From positions 1 through 30,469 of IMG/VR virus record IMGVR_UViG_3300017946_000060: a DNA stretch of 30,469 nucleotides; one strand, given 5' to 3'. Made by a program: the position numbers and the translations under genes. This document shows positions 1-8,700 of the stretch, one piece after another. The notes beneath the pieces were generated by a model. That model made no database searches. It saw only the letters and a program-made list of their open reading frames with translations, and was not told the origin of the DNA. Within the stretch, counting starts at the first letter, position 1; every line of letters begins with the position of its first letter. This DNA comes from a virus.

Positions 1-3000
1 CACCTCCTACAAACCCTTTACTATTTGCATTAACTGTAGTTGTATCAAATACAGAATATGATGAGGTAGATGTAAATGGTAAAGTTGTGTCATATCGCGT
101 TATTTGACCATTATTGTTAGGAGCTAAATAAAAATATCTACCATCATACACACCACCTACAAACCCAGTACTATTTGCATTAACTGTAGTTGTATCAAAA
201 CATGTAACCATATTAGCAGTAATATTTGATACTAAAGTTTGCCAAGTAGCTGTAGTGCCGCTAGTTGCAGCAAGTAACTGTCCTGTTGTTGGAGCCGTAG
301 CTGCACTAACAGAAACTACAGTAGTTGCAGATTGAAGTCCTGTTGCAGTTCCACCGCCAGGAGCAGACCACCCCAAAGTTCCAGTACCATTGGTGAGTGA
401 CAATACCTGTCCTGAAGTTCCAACAGTAGCTGGCAATATGTATGTGCTAGAAGCTGCCAAAGTTGGCACAGTTAACTGCACACTGTAGCTGCCGTTGTTC
501 AATGCTATTGCACCAGATGATCTAATCACTGGATAAATTCTGCGATATGCTTCTTCCACTAGCAGTGTGTTGAGGTTGTACGTGAGATTTGATGCTGCAC
601 TATCAGTATACGTTAGCGCAGGATTACCTGTAGTCGCATCAGTCGCTAAAGTGAAATCTGTATTCAACACTAAATTGGTGTATCCACCAGCAGTTTTCAT
701 CAACCAGAAGCCGCCACCATTTGTGGAGAATCCACTAGCTGAGTTGCTAAGGTCTTGCACAGTGATGACAATGTATCTAAATGAGCTGGTATTCGTGATT
801 GCTACACTTCCATTCTGTGTGGTTAACTGAACTCCACCAGCAAGCAAGGTCAAATTAGTTGTGTCATACGCAGTGTCGGTATAGCAGCTTGCAAGATTGC
901 CGCCGTAAACATTGAAATTGATATTTGTTGGATTATTTGGTGTAGCGTTCAATGCCCAATTGAATGAGTAGGCTTGGAACGCTGTACCGTAGTCGATATT
1001 ATAGCGTAAGTATGAAGTGGTGTTGCTGCCGCTCCAATCAGTGTGGCCGCCATCCCAAATTTTGTAGCCACTGATACCAATATTATCTGCTGGGTATAGA
1101 GTAACAGCAGTTGGAGTTTCATTGCTTGGTGAGGTGTTGTTGCCATGCAAAATATTGCTATCTGTGCCATCAGTGTATGCTGTGACGATAGTGGTGTTCT
1201 GTGTAGTTCCAGTCGTGTTCTTGAGAACTCCAGTCGACACTAGCAATGTGGTTATTTGGCCTTCTACTACAGTGAGGTCGGCTGTATTTTGCCATTTACC
1301 TGCTGCAAGACTGTACCGATAAATATTTTTGTCAGATAAACTGGTGATATTTGCATCTGCCAAATTGGATGTGTTGAAGGTTGTCCAAGAAGGTACACCA
1401 GAAGAATTAGTTGTCAGCACACTGCTGTTAGCTGTCGCAAGTCCAGCAAGGGTATTTGCAGCAGATGAGTAAAGTAATTGATTAGCTGTAGTTGTCGTAG
1501 GGTGAGTTACTGTAGACCAAATAGGTGTAGTGCTAGAGCCTGATAACAGCATTTGATTTGCAGTTGCAGTTCCAGAAAGAATGCCTAAAGCTGATGCTGT
1601 TGAATAAACTATACCACCATTGCTTGCTGTGAGAGCTGCATTAGCACCACCGTTGCTCATGGATAATGGAAAAGCAGGTATCTGTGATGTAGTGGCTAAC
1701 GTACCGCTAACAGGCAATGTGACAGCAGTATTTGCGGTGCAAGTCAATGCAGCAGTGTAAGCTCCAACAGTGCTGAAATTTCCACCAATAGTGATAGTGC
1801 TAGCACCATTGTTTATGCCGGTTCCTCCGTACGTTCCAGCAAGAATACCAGCGTGCCAGTACCCAGAGGTAACCGTGCCAACTGTAGTGATAGATGATTG
1901 GCCGATGTACGCAGGGTCTATATTCACCACCACGTTGCCAGTAGTTGATGAACAAGTGATGTAACCTAGAGTTCCAGCTACACTTATCACACCAATTGCA
2001 GATGACTCGAAAGTCGCCCAATTAGTGCCGTCAACTGTACCTTCAAATACTGATGTTTGTCCGTTGAAGCGAATTGTTCCAGCAGCTCCTGCACGAGTAG
2101 AGGTGTCGCCCTGCGGAAGCGTCACACCAGCAGTTCCTGGCAATACTGGATTGCTAGCAAGCCCTATGGTGACAACTCCTGTTGCCGCTGATACTGTAGT
2201 TTGATTAGTGGTAGCTACGTTGCTGGTGACTCCACCAGATGATACTGTGATAGTGTGTGTTGAATCGTTGAATGTAGCCCCAGATAATGTGTATGGGGTC
2301 CATTTGTTTAGTGCTGACCCTGTGGTATACACTAGCAATTGATCATTCACTACGCTGCTTGTGCTGCAATCTGAGAGTAAAGATAATTGAGTAACACCAG
2401 CAGAAGGAGTCGTGTTCACGAACCCATTGCCAGCACTATTCCAAGTAATTACTTGGCCGTTAACCAATCCTGTGAACGCACTTTGGTTTGGGAATCCATA
2501 ATCAATGTTTAGCGTGAGAGAGCCAGTAGTGGTGATTGCCCCATTAGATTTCACCCAAGTAGCTTTGTCGATAAATAATGTATTTGCTGATGTGGTAGAA
2601 AATGACGAACCAGTTTGGCAAGCACAATCTATCATCTGACTGTAGTATGGTTGATATGTGCTGGAAATTCCAGTCAATGTGTTTGCGGCAAACCCTCCAC
2701 TAGCGTAAAAAGTGGTGTGATTCATTGATCCCATGCGAGCAACATTCAACATACCAATAAAGTAGCACTCGGTTGTTTCGTATAAGTTGAAGTTGTTGAA
2801 GTTTGCAGAGTATCCGAAATTGATACCATTGCCTCGGCAACCTACACAGCGTACATTGATATTCCCTGTCCATGTTGTTGCAGTAGAAGTATTATTGATG
2901 AACCATCCAGTTGCTGATTGATCCACGCATCGTACTTGATTAAATTGCATTTCGCTATCAGCAAAACTGCCGCCAGTTAACGCACAAATATTGATCACAC

Positions 3001-4981
3001 CAGATATTTGCCAACCAGCTTCTAGGCCTTCATATGTATATGGAGCCCCATGTTGAGTGCGAACAGTTGTTGCTAGGATGGTGGTTTCTCTGAAATAGGT
3101 GTGAGTTTGTGCAGTATTTTGGAATAGTTGAATGTTTACATTTCGCACAGTCGTGCTAGTTGCATAATACTGAGAGTAGCCACCAGAATTACCGTCTCCT
3201 AGCACTACCATTCCATCAGCAAGTAGCGTGATGTGGCGTGAGCCAGGTATAGTCAAATCTTCATCGTACTGACCACCGTTGATGTGGATAATGAATCTAT
3301 TCATCAAGTTCACATCTGAGTTGCTTGTTGGAGCTCCACCGATAGTGTTGATGGCTGCCATGATAGTGGTGAAAGGTTTGAGTATACTTCCATCGTTCAC
3401 AGAGCCACTATATTTGTTGTCTACGTATAGAGTAATAGCATTGCTGATGCAGTCGCCAAGATTAGCTAATGGAATAAATCCGTTGCTGTCTAGTGGTGCA
3501 TAGCCGTTAGCTACATTCTTGTTGGTGGTGCTTTCGCAATTGGCGATATCAGTTGTGGCTAAAGTTATCGTGTTGTTGCTAGTTGTTTTCGCATTAATCG
3601 TTAGCGGTACAGATGTAGGAATCTCGGAGGTTTGCAGTACACCACCAACTAAATCAGCCTTTGCTGTTAGTGCAGTGTTAATCGTAGATATATTTCCATT
3701 CAATGTAGAGATATTTGTATTTATCGTGCCAAGATTGCTGACAAGTCCAGTCACCATTGATTCGGTGATGTTTGGAATATTTGCGACCGGTACAAGTGAG
3801 CTGCTATCCAATGATGCGTATCCACTAGCAACACCTTTGTTGGCAGTTTTTTCGCACGCTGCTAAATCAGTGACTAGATTAACCACTTTAGATTCAGCAA
3901 TATTTGGAAGGTTCACAAGAGGTACTAGCATGCTATTGTCTAATGGGCAGTAGCCACCAGCAATAGCTTTGTTGATTGTTTTTTCACACGCTAACAAATC
4001 GCTCGTCAAGTTGGTGATTTGCGATTCAGGTAGTTCTGGAATATTTGCGATAGGCACTAGCACATTGCTATCTAGCGGTGCATAGCCACCAGGAATATCT
4101 TTGTGAGCAGACTTTTCGCACGCAGCTAAATCGGTAGTCAAATTGGTTATCTGTGATTCTGCAAGTGCTGGGATATTCGCAACAGGCACAAGTACATTGC
4201 TGTCTAATGGACAGTAGCCACTAGCAACAGCTTTATGGGCAGATAATTCACATGCAGCTAAATTGGTGCTTAGATTGGTGATTTGCGATTCAGGTAGTGC
4301 AGGAATGTTTGCCACTGGCACTAACTCATTTGCATCTAATCCGGCATACCCGTTAGCTGCACCTTTGTTTGCAAACTTTTCACAAGATGCAAGACTGGTA
4401 CTTAGATTTGTTATCTGTGATTCGTTTAGGTTAGCTCCACTCCATGTTCCTGTGGTGATGGTACCTAATGTAGTGATTGATGCTTGCCCTACGTATGCAG
4501 CATCAATATCTATGTTTGGAGCAGCTCCCGAGCTAACGTCAATTCTTCCAGTGGTACCGTTTACTGTGGTGATAATTCCTTCGCCACCAGAAGTACTCCA
4601 TGTGAGATTTGCAGTGTTGCCAGAAACAGTGTTGATGATTAACAAGTTGCCAGCATCTCCAATAGTTGATGGCATCGTGTAATTGACAGTCGCAGTTAAT
4701 CCTGATGGTGAGGATAGTGATACGTAGTTGCTATTGTTGCTGTCTAATGCTAATTCAGCACAAGATACATTGTTCGCTCCAGTGATATTTCCACTCGAAT
4801 CAATTGCAACTCCTGAACTCTGTAGAGTACCATTTACATCAGCAAACGTGGCTATAGCATCAACTACTGTAGTTTCTGATGACTGAGATGTGGAAACAAC
4901 AATTGCTCCAGTTGCATTTTGTGTGAAGTCTATTCCGTTACCTGGAACTATCAGACCATTTAAGCTGTTAATTATCGCCAT
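1..4981 (-). CDS. Giant repetitive phage tail-fibre/adhesin protein (C-terminus off the window)
   Basis: The ORF starts at ATG 4981 (AAGGA 8 bases upstream) and stays open to the window edge, so at least 1,660 residues are encoded. The product should be the host-recognition fibre of the virion. After a beta-rich Gly/Ser/Thr/Asn-rich N-terminus come tandem 44-residue modules containing GYAPLDSN and ACEK (about residues 180-505), typical of long phage fibres. Next is a probable right-handed beta-helix region that opens near residue 520 with YVDNKYSG followed by KPFTTI, the usual entry motif of pectate-lyase-like folds. A long Ser/Thr/Gly-rich part follows, and at the window edge there are at least two 50-residue units with YDGRYFYLAPN and GFVGGV, resembling beta-propeller-like display repeats. 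It is the last visible gene of the late operon. The tail-fibre call is firm; receptor specificity cannot be read. Confidence 0.85.
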   Translation of the reverse strand, partial: MAIINSLNGLIVPGNGIDFTQNATGAIVVSTSQSSETTVVDAIATFADVNGTLQSSGVAIDSSGNITGANNVSCAELALDSNNSNYVSLSSPSGLTATVNYTMPSTIGDAGNLLIINTVSGNTANLTWSTSGGEGIITTVNGTTGRIDVSSGAAPNIDIDAAYVGQASITTLGTITTGTWSGANLNESQITNLSTSLASCEKFANKGAANGYAGLDANELVPVANIPALPESQITNLSTNLAACELSAHKAVASGYCPLDSNVLVPVANIPALAESQITNLTTDLAACEKSAHKDIPGGYAPLDSNVLVPIANIPELPESQITNLTSDLLACEKTINKAIAGGYCPLDNSMLVPLVNLPNIAESKVVNLVTDLAACEKTANKGVASGYASLDSSSLVPVANIPNITESMVTGLVSNLGTINTNISTLNGNISTINTALTAKADLVGGVLQTSEIPTSVPLTINAKTTSNNTITLATTDIANCESTTNKNVANGYAPLDSNGFIPLANLGDCISNAITLYVDNKYSGSVNDGSILKPFTTIMAAINTIGGAPTSNSDVNLMNRFIIHINGGQYDEDLTIPGSRHITLLADGMVVLGDGNSGGYSQYYATSTTVRNVNIQLFQNTAQTHTYFRETTILATTVRTQHGAPYTYEGLEAGWQISGVINICALTGGSFADSEMQFNQVRCVDQSATGWFINNTSTATTWTGNINVRCVGCRGNGINFGYSANFNNFNLYETTECYFIGMLNVARMGSMNHTTFYASGGFAANTLTGISSTYQPYYSQMIDCACQTGSSFSTTSANTLFIDKATWVKSNGAITTTGSLTLNIDYGFPNQSAFTGLVNGQVITWNSAGNGFVNTTPSAGVTQLSLLSDCSTSSVVNDQLLVYTTGSALNKWTPYTLSGATFNDSTHTITVSSGGVTSNVATTNQTTVSAATGVVTIGLASNPVLPGTAGVTLPQGDTSTRAGAAGTIRFNGQTSVFEGTVDGTNWATFESSAIGVISVAGTLGYITCSSTTGNVVVNIDPAYIGQSSITTVGTVTSGYWHAGILAGTYGGTGINNGASTITIGGNFSTVGAYTAALTCTANTAVTLPVSGTLATTSQIPAFPLSMSNGGANAALTASNGGIVYSTASALGILSGTATANQMLLSGSSTTPIWSTVTHPTTTTANQLLYSSAANTLAGLATANSSVLTTNSSGVPSWTTFNTSNLADANITSLSDKNIYRYSLAAGKWQNTADLTVVEGQITTLLVSTGVLKNTTGTTQNTTIVTAYTDGTDSNILHGNNTSPSNETPTAVTLYPADNIGISGYKIWDGGHTDWSGSNTTSYLRYNIDYGTAFQAYSFNWALNATPNNPTNINFNVYGGNLASCYTDTAYDTTNLTLLAGGVQLTTQNGSVAITNTSSFRYIVITVQDLSNSASGFSTNGGGFWLMKTAGGYTNLVLNTDFTLATDATTGNPALTYTDSAASNLTYNLNTLLVEEAYRRIYPVIRSSGAIALNNGSYSVQLTVPTLAASSTYILPATVGTSGQVLSLTNGTGTLGWSAPGGGTATGLQSATTVVSVSAATAPTTGQLLAATSGTTATWQTLVSNITANMVTCFDTTTVNANSTGFVGGVYDGRYFYLAPNNNGQITRYDTTLPFTSTSSYSVFDTTTVNANSKGFVGG
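2..200 (-). repeat. 150-bp-period repeat at the window edge (tail-fibre C-terminal modules)
   Basis: A stretch of about 40 bases encoding FDTTTVNANSxGFVGGV occurs at about 8-48 and again at about 158-198, exactly 150 bp apart. The second copy differs from the first at few positions, so the duplication is recent or under homogenisation. More copies probably lie beyond position 1. Confidence 0.75.
3852..4379 (-). repeat. 132-bp tandem repeats inside the tail-fibre gene
   Basis: The unit boundary (start of the ACEK-encoding segment) recurs at 3852, 3984, 4116, 4248 and 4380, an exact 132-bp period (44 codons). Copies are diverged but clearly homologous, each encoding a GYxxLDSNxLVPxANIPxxxES-type module. 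A related, longer-spaced copy lies near 3534. Confidence 0.85.
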
Positions 4982-5012
4982 ACCAACGTCCTTGTTGAAG
5001 AAAAATAATTAT

Positions 5013-6080
5013 TTATAGATACTGTAATGCACCAATCACATTGACACCATTAACCAAATTGAACATAGTTTGACCAGATGGGAACCCCACACTGGCAAGA
5101 GTATTAGATAGCACTACCAAATCAAATGCTTGCGATACAGTGTTCGACTCCAAGCAACATTGGTTCACCATACCACCTGCAAGCAATGTTCTTCCAAATC
5201 CGCTAGTAACCGCAGCAGCTCCAGCGCCAATAATTATCTGTTGTCCAGGATTTTGGAATATATATACGTTGGCACCAGTTTGATTAGCAAAATGTATAGT
5301 GTCGCCTACGTTTAGGTTGGATACACCAGTAGGATTAACGACAGAAACACTACCAGCAACAATTGCTGGTGGCAGAATAAATGGCACAGTGCTTCCCGCG
5401 ATATTTTGAACCGTATATCCGTAATTAGTGTTCATCTGTATAGGAATGTTTACGCTAGCATCATTGCCATCAAAGTTGATGGTATATGCATTAGCTCCAG
5501 CGGTAGCATCTGCTAAGGTGGAATAAATGCTGAATGTTGTTGGTCGCACTGAGATAATCTTGATGAAGTAAAATGCAGCAGTCTCAAGTCCAGGATCAGG
5601 ATAAAGATAGGTGTTGATTATGTTTGCTGCAACCGCAGGAAAAGTACCTGGCAAGTCACCACCATTAGCACATGTAAACATTACGGGATATATAGCTCCA
5701 ACAACCGCACCAGGAATATCAGCGGTCAATGTAGCGTTGGGATTGCTGAAATCTGTGATTGAAAATGCAGTATTCTCAGTAGTAGTTACCGTACCAATGA
5801 CAGCACTAGCAGAATTGCCCATGCTATTCAATGCAACTGTTTTGTAGTAGATACTTGAGCTCTCTACGTAGAAAAATCCTTTGCCGTTTGGCAATCCAGT
5901 ACAATCGGATATGTAGAAAACGTCATTCACTGAAACCACAGGAGCAACACTCCCAAAGTACTTAGGGTCTGATGTGATCGCACCAAGTGTATCTACACTA
6001 GAACTGTATGTGTGGATTCTTGGTGCAACCTCATTGGCACTATATGTACTTAGATTCAACCCTTGTGCAGCAAATGACAT
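5013..6080 (-). CDS. Phage virion-associated protein, function unknown
   Basis: A 355-residue protein rich in Ala, Val, Gly, Asn and Thr with few charged residues, which suggests a beta-sheet virion component. It lies between the major capsid gene and the tail-fibre gene, with AAGGA 10 bases before ATG 6080. No catalytic motif is visible. Its middle (about residues 130-290) looks like successive beta-sandwich segments (NPNATLTADIPGA, AYTINFDGN, GDTIHFANQTGANVYIF), and a C-terminal hydrophobic segment ends in NVIGALQYL. Candidates are a capsid decoration/head fibre or the fibre-attachment protein. The T7-type tubular tail genes expected after the capsid gene are absent here, so this could also be a replaced tail component. 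I do not recognise a family. Confidence 0.7.
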   Translation of the reverse strand: MSFAAQGLNLSTYSANEVAPRIHTYSSSVDTLGAITSDPKYFGSVAPVVSVNDVFYISDCTGLPNGKGFFYVESSSIYYKTVALNSMGNSASAVIGTVTTTENTAFSITDFSNPNATLTADIPGAVVGAIYPVMFTCANGGDLPGTFPAVAANIINTYLYPDPGLETAAFYFIKIISVRPTTFSIYSTLADATAGANAYTINFDGNDASVNIPIQMNTNYGYTVQNIAGSTVPFILPPAIVAGSVSVVNPTGVSNLNVGDTIHFANQTGANVYIFQNPGQQIIIGAGAAAVTSGFGRTLLAGGMVNQCCLESNTVSQAFDLVVLSNTLASVGFPSGQTMFNLVNGVNVIGALQYL

Positions 6081-6131
6081 TTTCTTACATCCTTATGTTC
6101 GGTTTATTTACCTTCAATGTTTCTGGAAAAA

Positions 6132-7088
6132 CTAGACAATATCAGATTCATTGCAGAATATCTTGAAGAAACCACGATTATCTACAACCGTTGCTCCTGC
6201 GAAGAATAATCCGTTAACGAACCAGGTAGTTTCTCTTGGTAAATAGCTAACCTCGGTACGCATGTCTTGTCCGATCGCCATACCAACCGCCATTTTGTGC
6301 CAAGCAAAACAAGTGCGAACACTTTGATTTGGGTGAGCAACAGTAGCTGTATCGTTCACTGGTAGGATATTCACTGGTAAACCGCCCTCAGTCATTGATG
6401 GCAATGTGCGAACATTCATACCTAACAATTCTTTGTAGTTTAGCGAACCATCAACTACAGCATCATTTGATGTGTAGAATCTGCTGATGATACGTTGATC
6501 GTTTAGCAAATTACGTAAATTATTGCCAGACATTGCTACAAATCTTTCACCAACAGGTACTGCATCTTGATCAAAGTACTGCACAATATTGCGCAACTTT
6601 GAGTAAGTCATGTTGGTTGTTCCATCGTTAGTTAATGCACCAGCCTGAGTCAATGTCAACGATCCGGTTGCCACATCAGGTGTAGGAGACGTAGGATCAA
6701 CATTTGTGTTTGTGGTAGCAGCTGTCATAGCATCAAGGATAATTTGATCGCTTCTGCGGCCAATTGCCATAGCAACAACCAACGCCAATTCTCTTTTGGT
6801 ATCGAAGTTTACTGTAAGATCTTCAATACTGTCCACGCCTGTACCAGCGGCATATTTGAGTAATGTGGCGATATATCCAGTGAAAGTAGCATCTTGAATA
6901 CTGATAGTATTTTGGTATGCAACCTGGTTAGCAATTACTTGTCCAACCTTCCTGAATTGACAAGTGTTACCGATGATGTCGGTACGTAGTCTCACTGCGT
7001 CACGTAATAGAAATCCACGTGATCTATATTCTACCTTGACGAGCGCATCGAATTCTGTTTGTTGAACATTGGTTAAACTAATACTCAT
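6132..7088 (-). CDS. Major capsid protein
   Basis: A 318-residue protein with features of HK97-fold phage capsids: no export signal, an N-terminal segment ending near RGFLLRDAVR, a central region with FDTKRELALVVAMAIGRRSDQIILDAM (helix plus loop typical of the spine/P-domain), then ERFVAMSGNNLRNLL and FAWHKMAVGMAIGQD, which match the late part of podovirus capsid proteins (compare 'HKxAVGxAxG' in P22/phi-type coats). Start ATG 7088 is preceded by GGAGG at 9 bases. It follows the scaffold and a 58-residue gene, which fits the usual connector-scaffold-capsid order. High confidence in the role, less in the exact family. Confidence 0.9.
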   Translation of the reverse strand: MSISLTNVQQTEFDALVKVEYRSRGFLLRDAVRLRTDIIGNTCQFRKVGQVIANQVAYQNTISIQDATFTGYIATLLKYAAGTGVDSIEDLTVNFDTKRELALVVAMAIGRRSDQIILDAMTAATTNTNVDPTSPTPDVATGSLTLTQAGALTNDGTTNMTYSKLRNIVQYFDQDAVPVGERFVAMSGNNLRNLLNDQRIISRFYTSNDAVVDGSLNYKELLGMNVRTLPSMTEGGLPVNILPVNDTATVAHPNQSVRTCFAWHKMAVGMAIGQDMRTEVSYLPRETTWFVNGLFFAGATVVDNRGFFKIFCNESDIV

Positions 7089-7373
7089 GTGATGTTGGCC
7101 TCCATGCCAAAAAATAAATAAAACATTTCCCGTACTAGATTTTCTCTAATACATGTTTGTTTCACTATCTACCCTTCCATGGGTCATCGAATTCAGAGTA
7201 TCTTCAAGGGCTACATTTTTCTGGCAGTAGGGTTTCCATTCCTGGGCCTATTTGCCATACTAGATACAGATGGTCCTTTCGGGTCTGCTCGTACATGAGT
7301 ATCCACATCATTGTTTGATGCGTGATAATCTAGTATAGCAGTTTTCAGGAATTCAACATCCTTGCTGAACTAT
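7089..7373. other. Intergenic stretch between capsid and NrdD-like genes
   Basis: This 285-bp stretch has no ORF with a convincing start. On the minus strand, about 7221-7370 is open in one frame without an ATG (containing DYHASNNDVDTHVRADPKGP), and a 35-codon ATG ORF overlaps it in another frame. Neither has a ribosome-binding site. It may hold a decayed gene or the late capsid-gene leader. Confidence 0.4.
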
Positions 7374-7550
7374 TTATTCGCAACTGCAAGGAAATGCGTA
7401 AGGCTTTCTTTCAGTATACTCAGCTCGCTTGCCTTTGTTGAATTCAGTTGTTGGCCGAATATATCCCATGACGCGAGTGTACACTTCGCATGGTTGACGT
7501 TCGGCATCACACAAACCAACACTAGCAGCTTCTTGCGGTTGCTTATTCAT
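7374..7550 (-). CDS. Small phage protein resembling the C-terminal tail of anaerobic ribonucleotide reductase (NrdD)
   Basis: A 58-residue ORF starts at ATG 7550, three bases after the scaffold stop, with GGAAAAG upstream. Its core, ERQPCEVYTRVMGYIRP followed by FNKGKRAEYTER, matches the glycyl-radical C-terminal segment of class III ribonucleotide reductases (pattern CEVYSRxxGYxRPxxxxNxGKxxE). The radical-type glycine would be Gly29. The rest of the enzyme is absent, so it cannot be a reductase on its own. Small proteins of this type occur in other phages; their role is unknown to me. Cys14, Cys21, Cys55 and Cys57 might bind metal. Its place between scaffold and capsid argues for a virion or assembly role, or a repair subunit as in T4 Y06I/YfiD-type glycyl-radical tails. 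Confidence 0.7.
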   Translation of the reverse strand: MNKQPQEAASVGLCDAERQPCEVYTRVMGYIRPTTEFNKGKRAEYTERKPYAFPCSCE

Positions 7551-7552
7551 AC

Positions 7553-8284
7553 TTATTCTTTTCCTGAGCTCATCAATTGCGAGAACTTTGCTGATATTTG
7601 TGCTCTATATGCAGGGTCATTTTGGTACCTTGGATAATTCGCATACATCTCAGCTTCAATCTCAGCCTTTGATATTGGACTAAATGCTGGACCCTTCTGT
7701 GTGTCAGCAGGTATTTTTGCTAGCGTGTTCATGTGCAATTGACGAACCTCATCAAGCATCAACACTACCTCAGCACGCACTGGCAACTTCTCCAATGCTT
7801 TAGCAGATTCAGGTGTCAGATTGTTCTTGATCCAGTTCTGCAATGTATTTATTTTTTGCACGCCATCTGTGCCAAGTTTTGCAATTTCATCAGATGTGTT
7901 TGGTTGTTTGGATTTGTCGTAGTCGATCAATGTATTGATCACTTTGCCAAATGTTTCTTGCTGGATCTTGTTTTCTTTTGCATAGATAACGAAATCTTTG
8001 ATGTGGTGATTTTCTTTATCTATGTATTCTTGGTTTTCACCAAAATCATATTCCTCTGGTGCTGGCCTCAATGTGCCTAGCAATTTCTGTGCATCCTTGT
8101 ACGCCTTAGCTTGCTTAGCCATCACATACCCATATTTTTCTTCCAAGTATTCGGGGCGGGCACCTACTCCTGGCACACCTTCATCTACGTACCACTGTGG
8201 TGCTATAGCTTCTGGCACTATCGTAGTTGTTTCGGTGGATACATTACCTTCTGCAACACCAATATTGGCTAAGTTATCTTCCAT
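7553..8284 (-). CDS. Capsid assembly scaffolding protein
   Basis: A 243-residue acidic, helix-rich protein with AAGGAG before ATG 8284. The segment WYVDEGVPGVGARPEYL (residues 31-47), followed by EKYG and AKAYKDAQKLLG, is the conserved N-terminal signature of podovirus scaffold proteins, which begin with 'W..ddgvpG.GdrPewL..KY.sv..qAkaY'. The middle (95-200) is predicted long helices. It lies directly upstream of the capsid module and downstream of the portal, the normal place. Scaffolds guide procapsid assembly and are released or degraded before DNA packaging. Confidence 0.85.
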   Translation of the reverse strand: MEDNLANIGVAEGNVSTETTTIVPEAIAPQWYVDEGVPGVGARPEYLEEKYGYVMAKQAKAYKDAQKLLGTLRPAPEEYDFGENQEYIDKENHHIKDFVIYAKENKIQQETFGKVINTLIDYDKSKQPNTSDEIAKLGTDGVQKINTLQNWIKNNLTPESAKALEKLPVRAEVVLMLDEVRQLHMNTLAKIPADTQKGPAFSPISKAEIEAEMYANYPRYQNDPAYRAQISAKFSQLMSSGKE

Positions 8285-8364
8285 GAATTATCTCTCCTTA
8301 TTTGTCCACTTTAGGTTTACATTTTCTTCGGTGCATTGAGTCTGCACGTTTGTCTTTGCTCTAC

Positions 8365-8700
8365 TTATCTTGTCGTTGTAGTTCCGCTAATGCGCCTCAT
8401 ATGCGCTAATCCGTTATCTTTCATTCCGCGAATTGCATCCTTGTAGCCTTCCCAGTACATTGCTAATTTGTCAGCAGCAGCATCTGTAGGTAGGAATTTT
8501 GCAGGAATAACAAATCTATCCATGTAGATTTCCATCAGTTTTTTTCCAGCTGGTGAAACAATAAATATTTCCCAACACAGTGATTGCAATTGTTCAGCTT
8601 CTTTGTGTCCATCTCTGGATTTTTCGCGGTAAAGTTTGTATGCCTCTGGTTCTTCTGGCATGATCAATGGATTGAAATATTCGCCACTATTGTGAGCCAC
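8365..8700 (-). CDS. Small phage protein between portal and scaffold, unknown function
   Basis: The 111-residue product is mixed-charge and mostly helical (AYKLYREKSRDGHKEAEQLQ, ADKLAMYWEGYKDAIRGM). I chose GTG 8700 because AAGGAGG ends five bases before it; a second in-frame GTG at 8706 sits too close to that Shine-Dalgarno. The start lies inside the 3' end of the portal gene (14-base overlap), indicating translational coupling. Small genes at this position occur in other T7-type phages, but I recognise no family. Confidence 0.65.
   Translation of the reverse strand: MAHNSGEYFNPLIMPEEPEAYKLYREKSRDGHKEAEQLQSLCWEIFIVSPAGKKLMEIYMDRFVIPAKFLPTDAAADKLAMYWEGYKDAIRGMKDNGLAHMRRISGTTTTR

Noticed and set aside
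3519-3953. Plus-strand ORFs opposite the tail-fibre gene
   Set aside because: They are shadows of the repetitive minus-strand reading frame, which is open throughout and has recognisable repeats.
7362-7637. Plus-strand ORFs opposite the scaffold and NrdD-like genes
   Set aside because: Shadows. The minus-strand genes have family matches and spacing.
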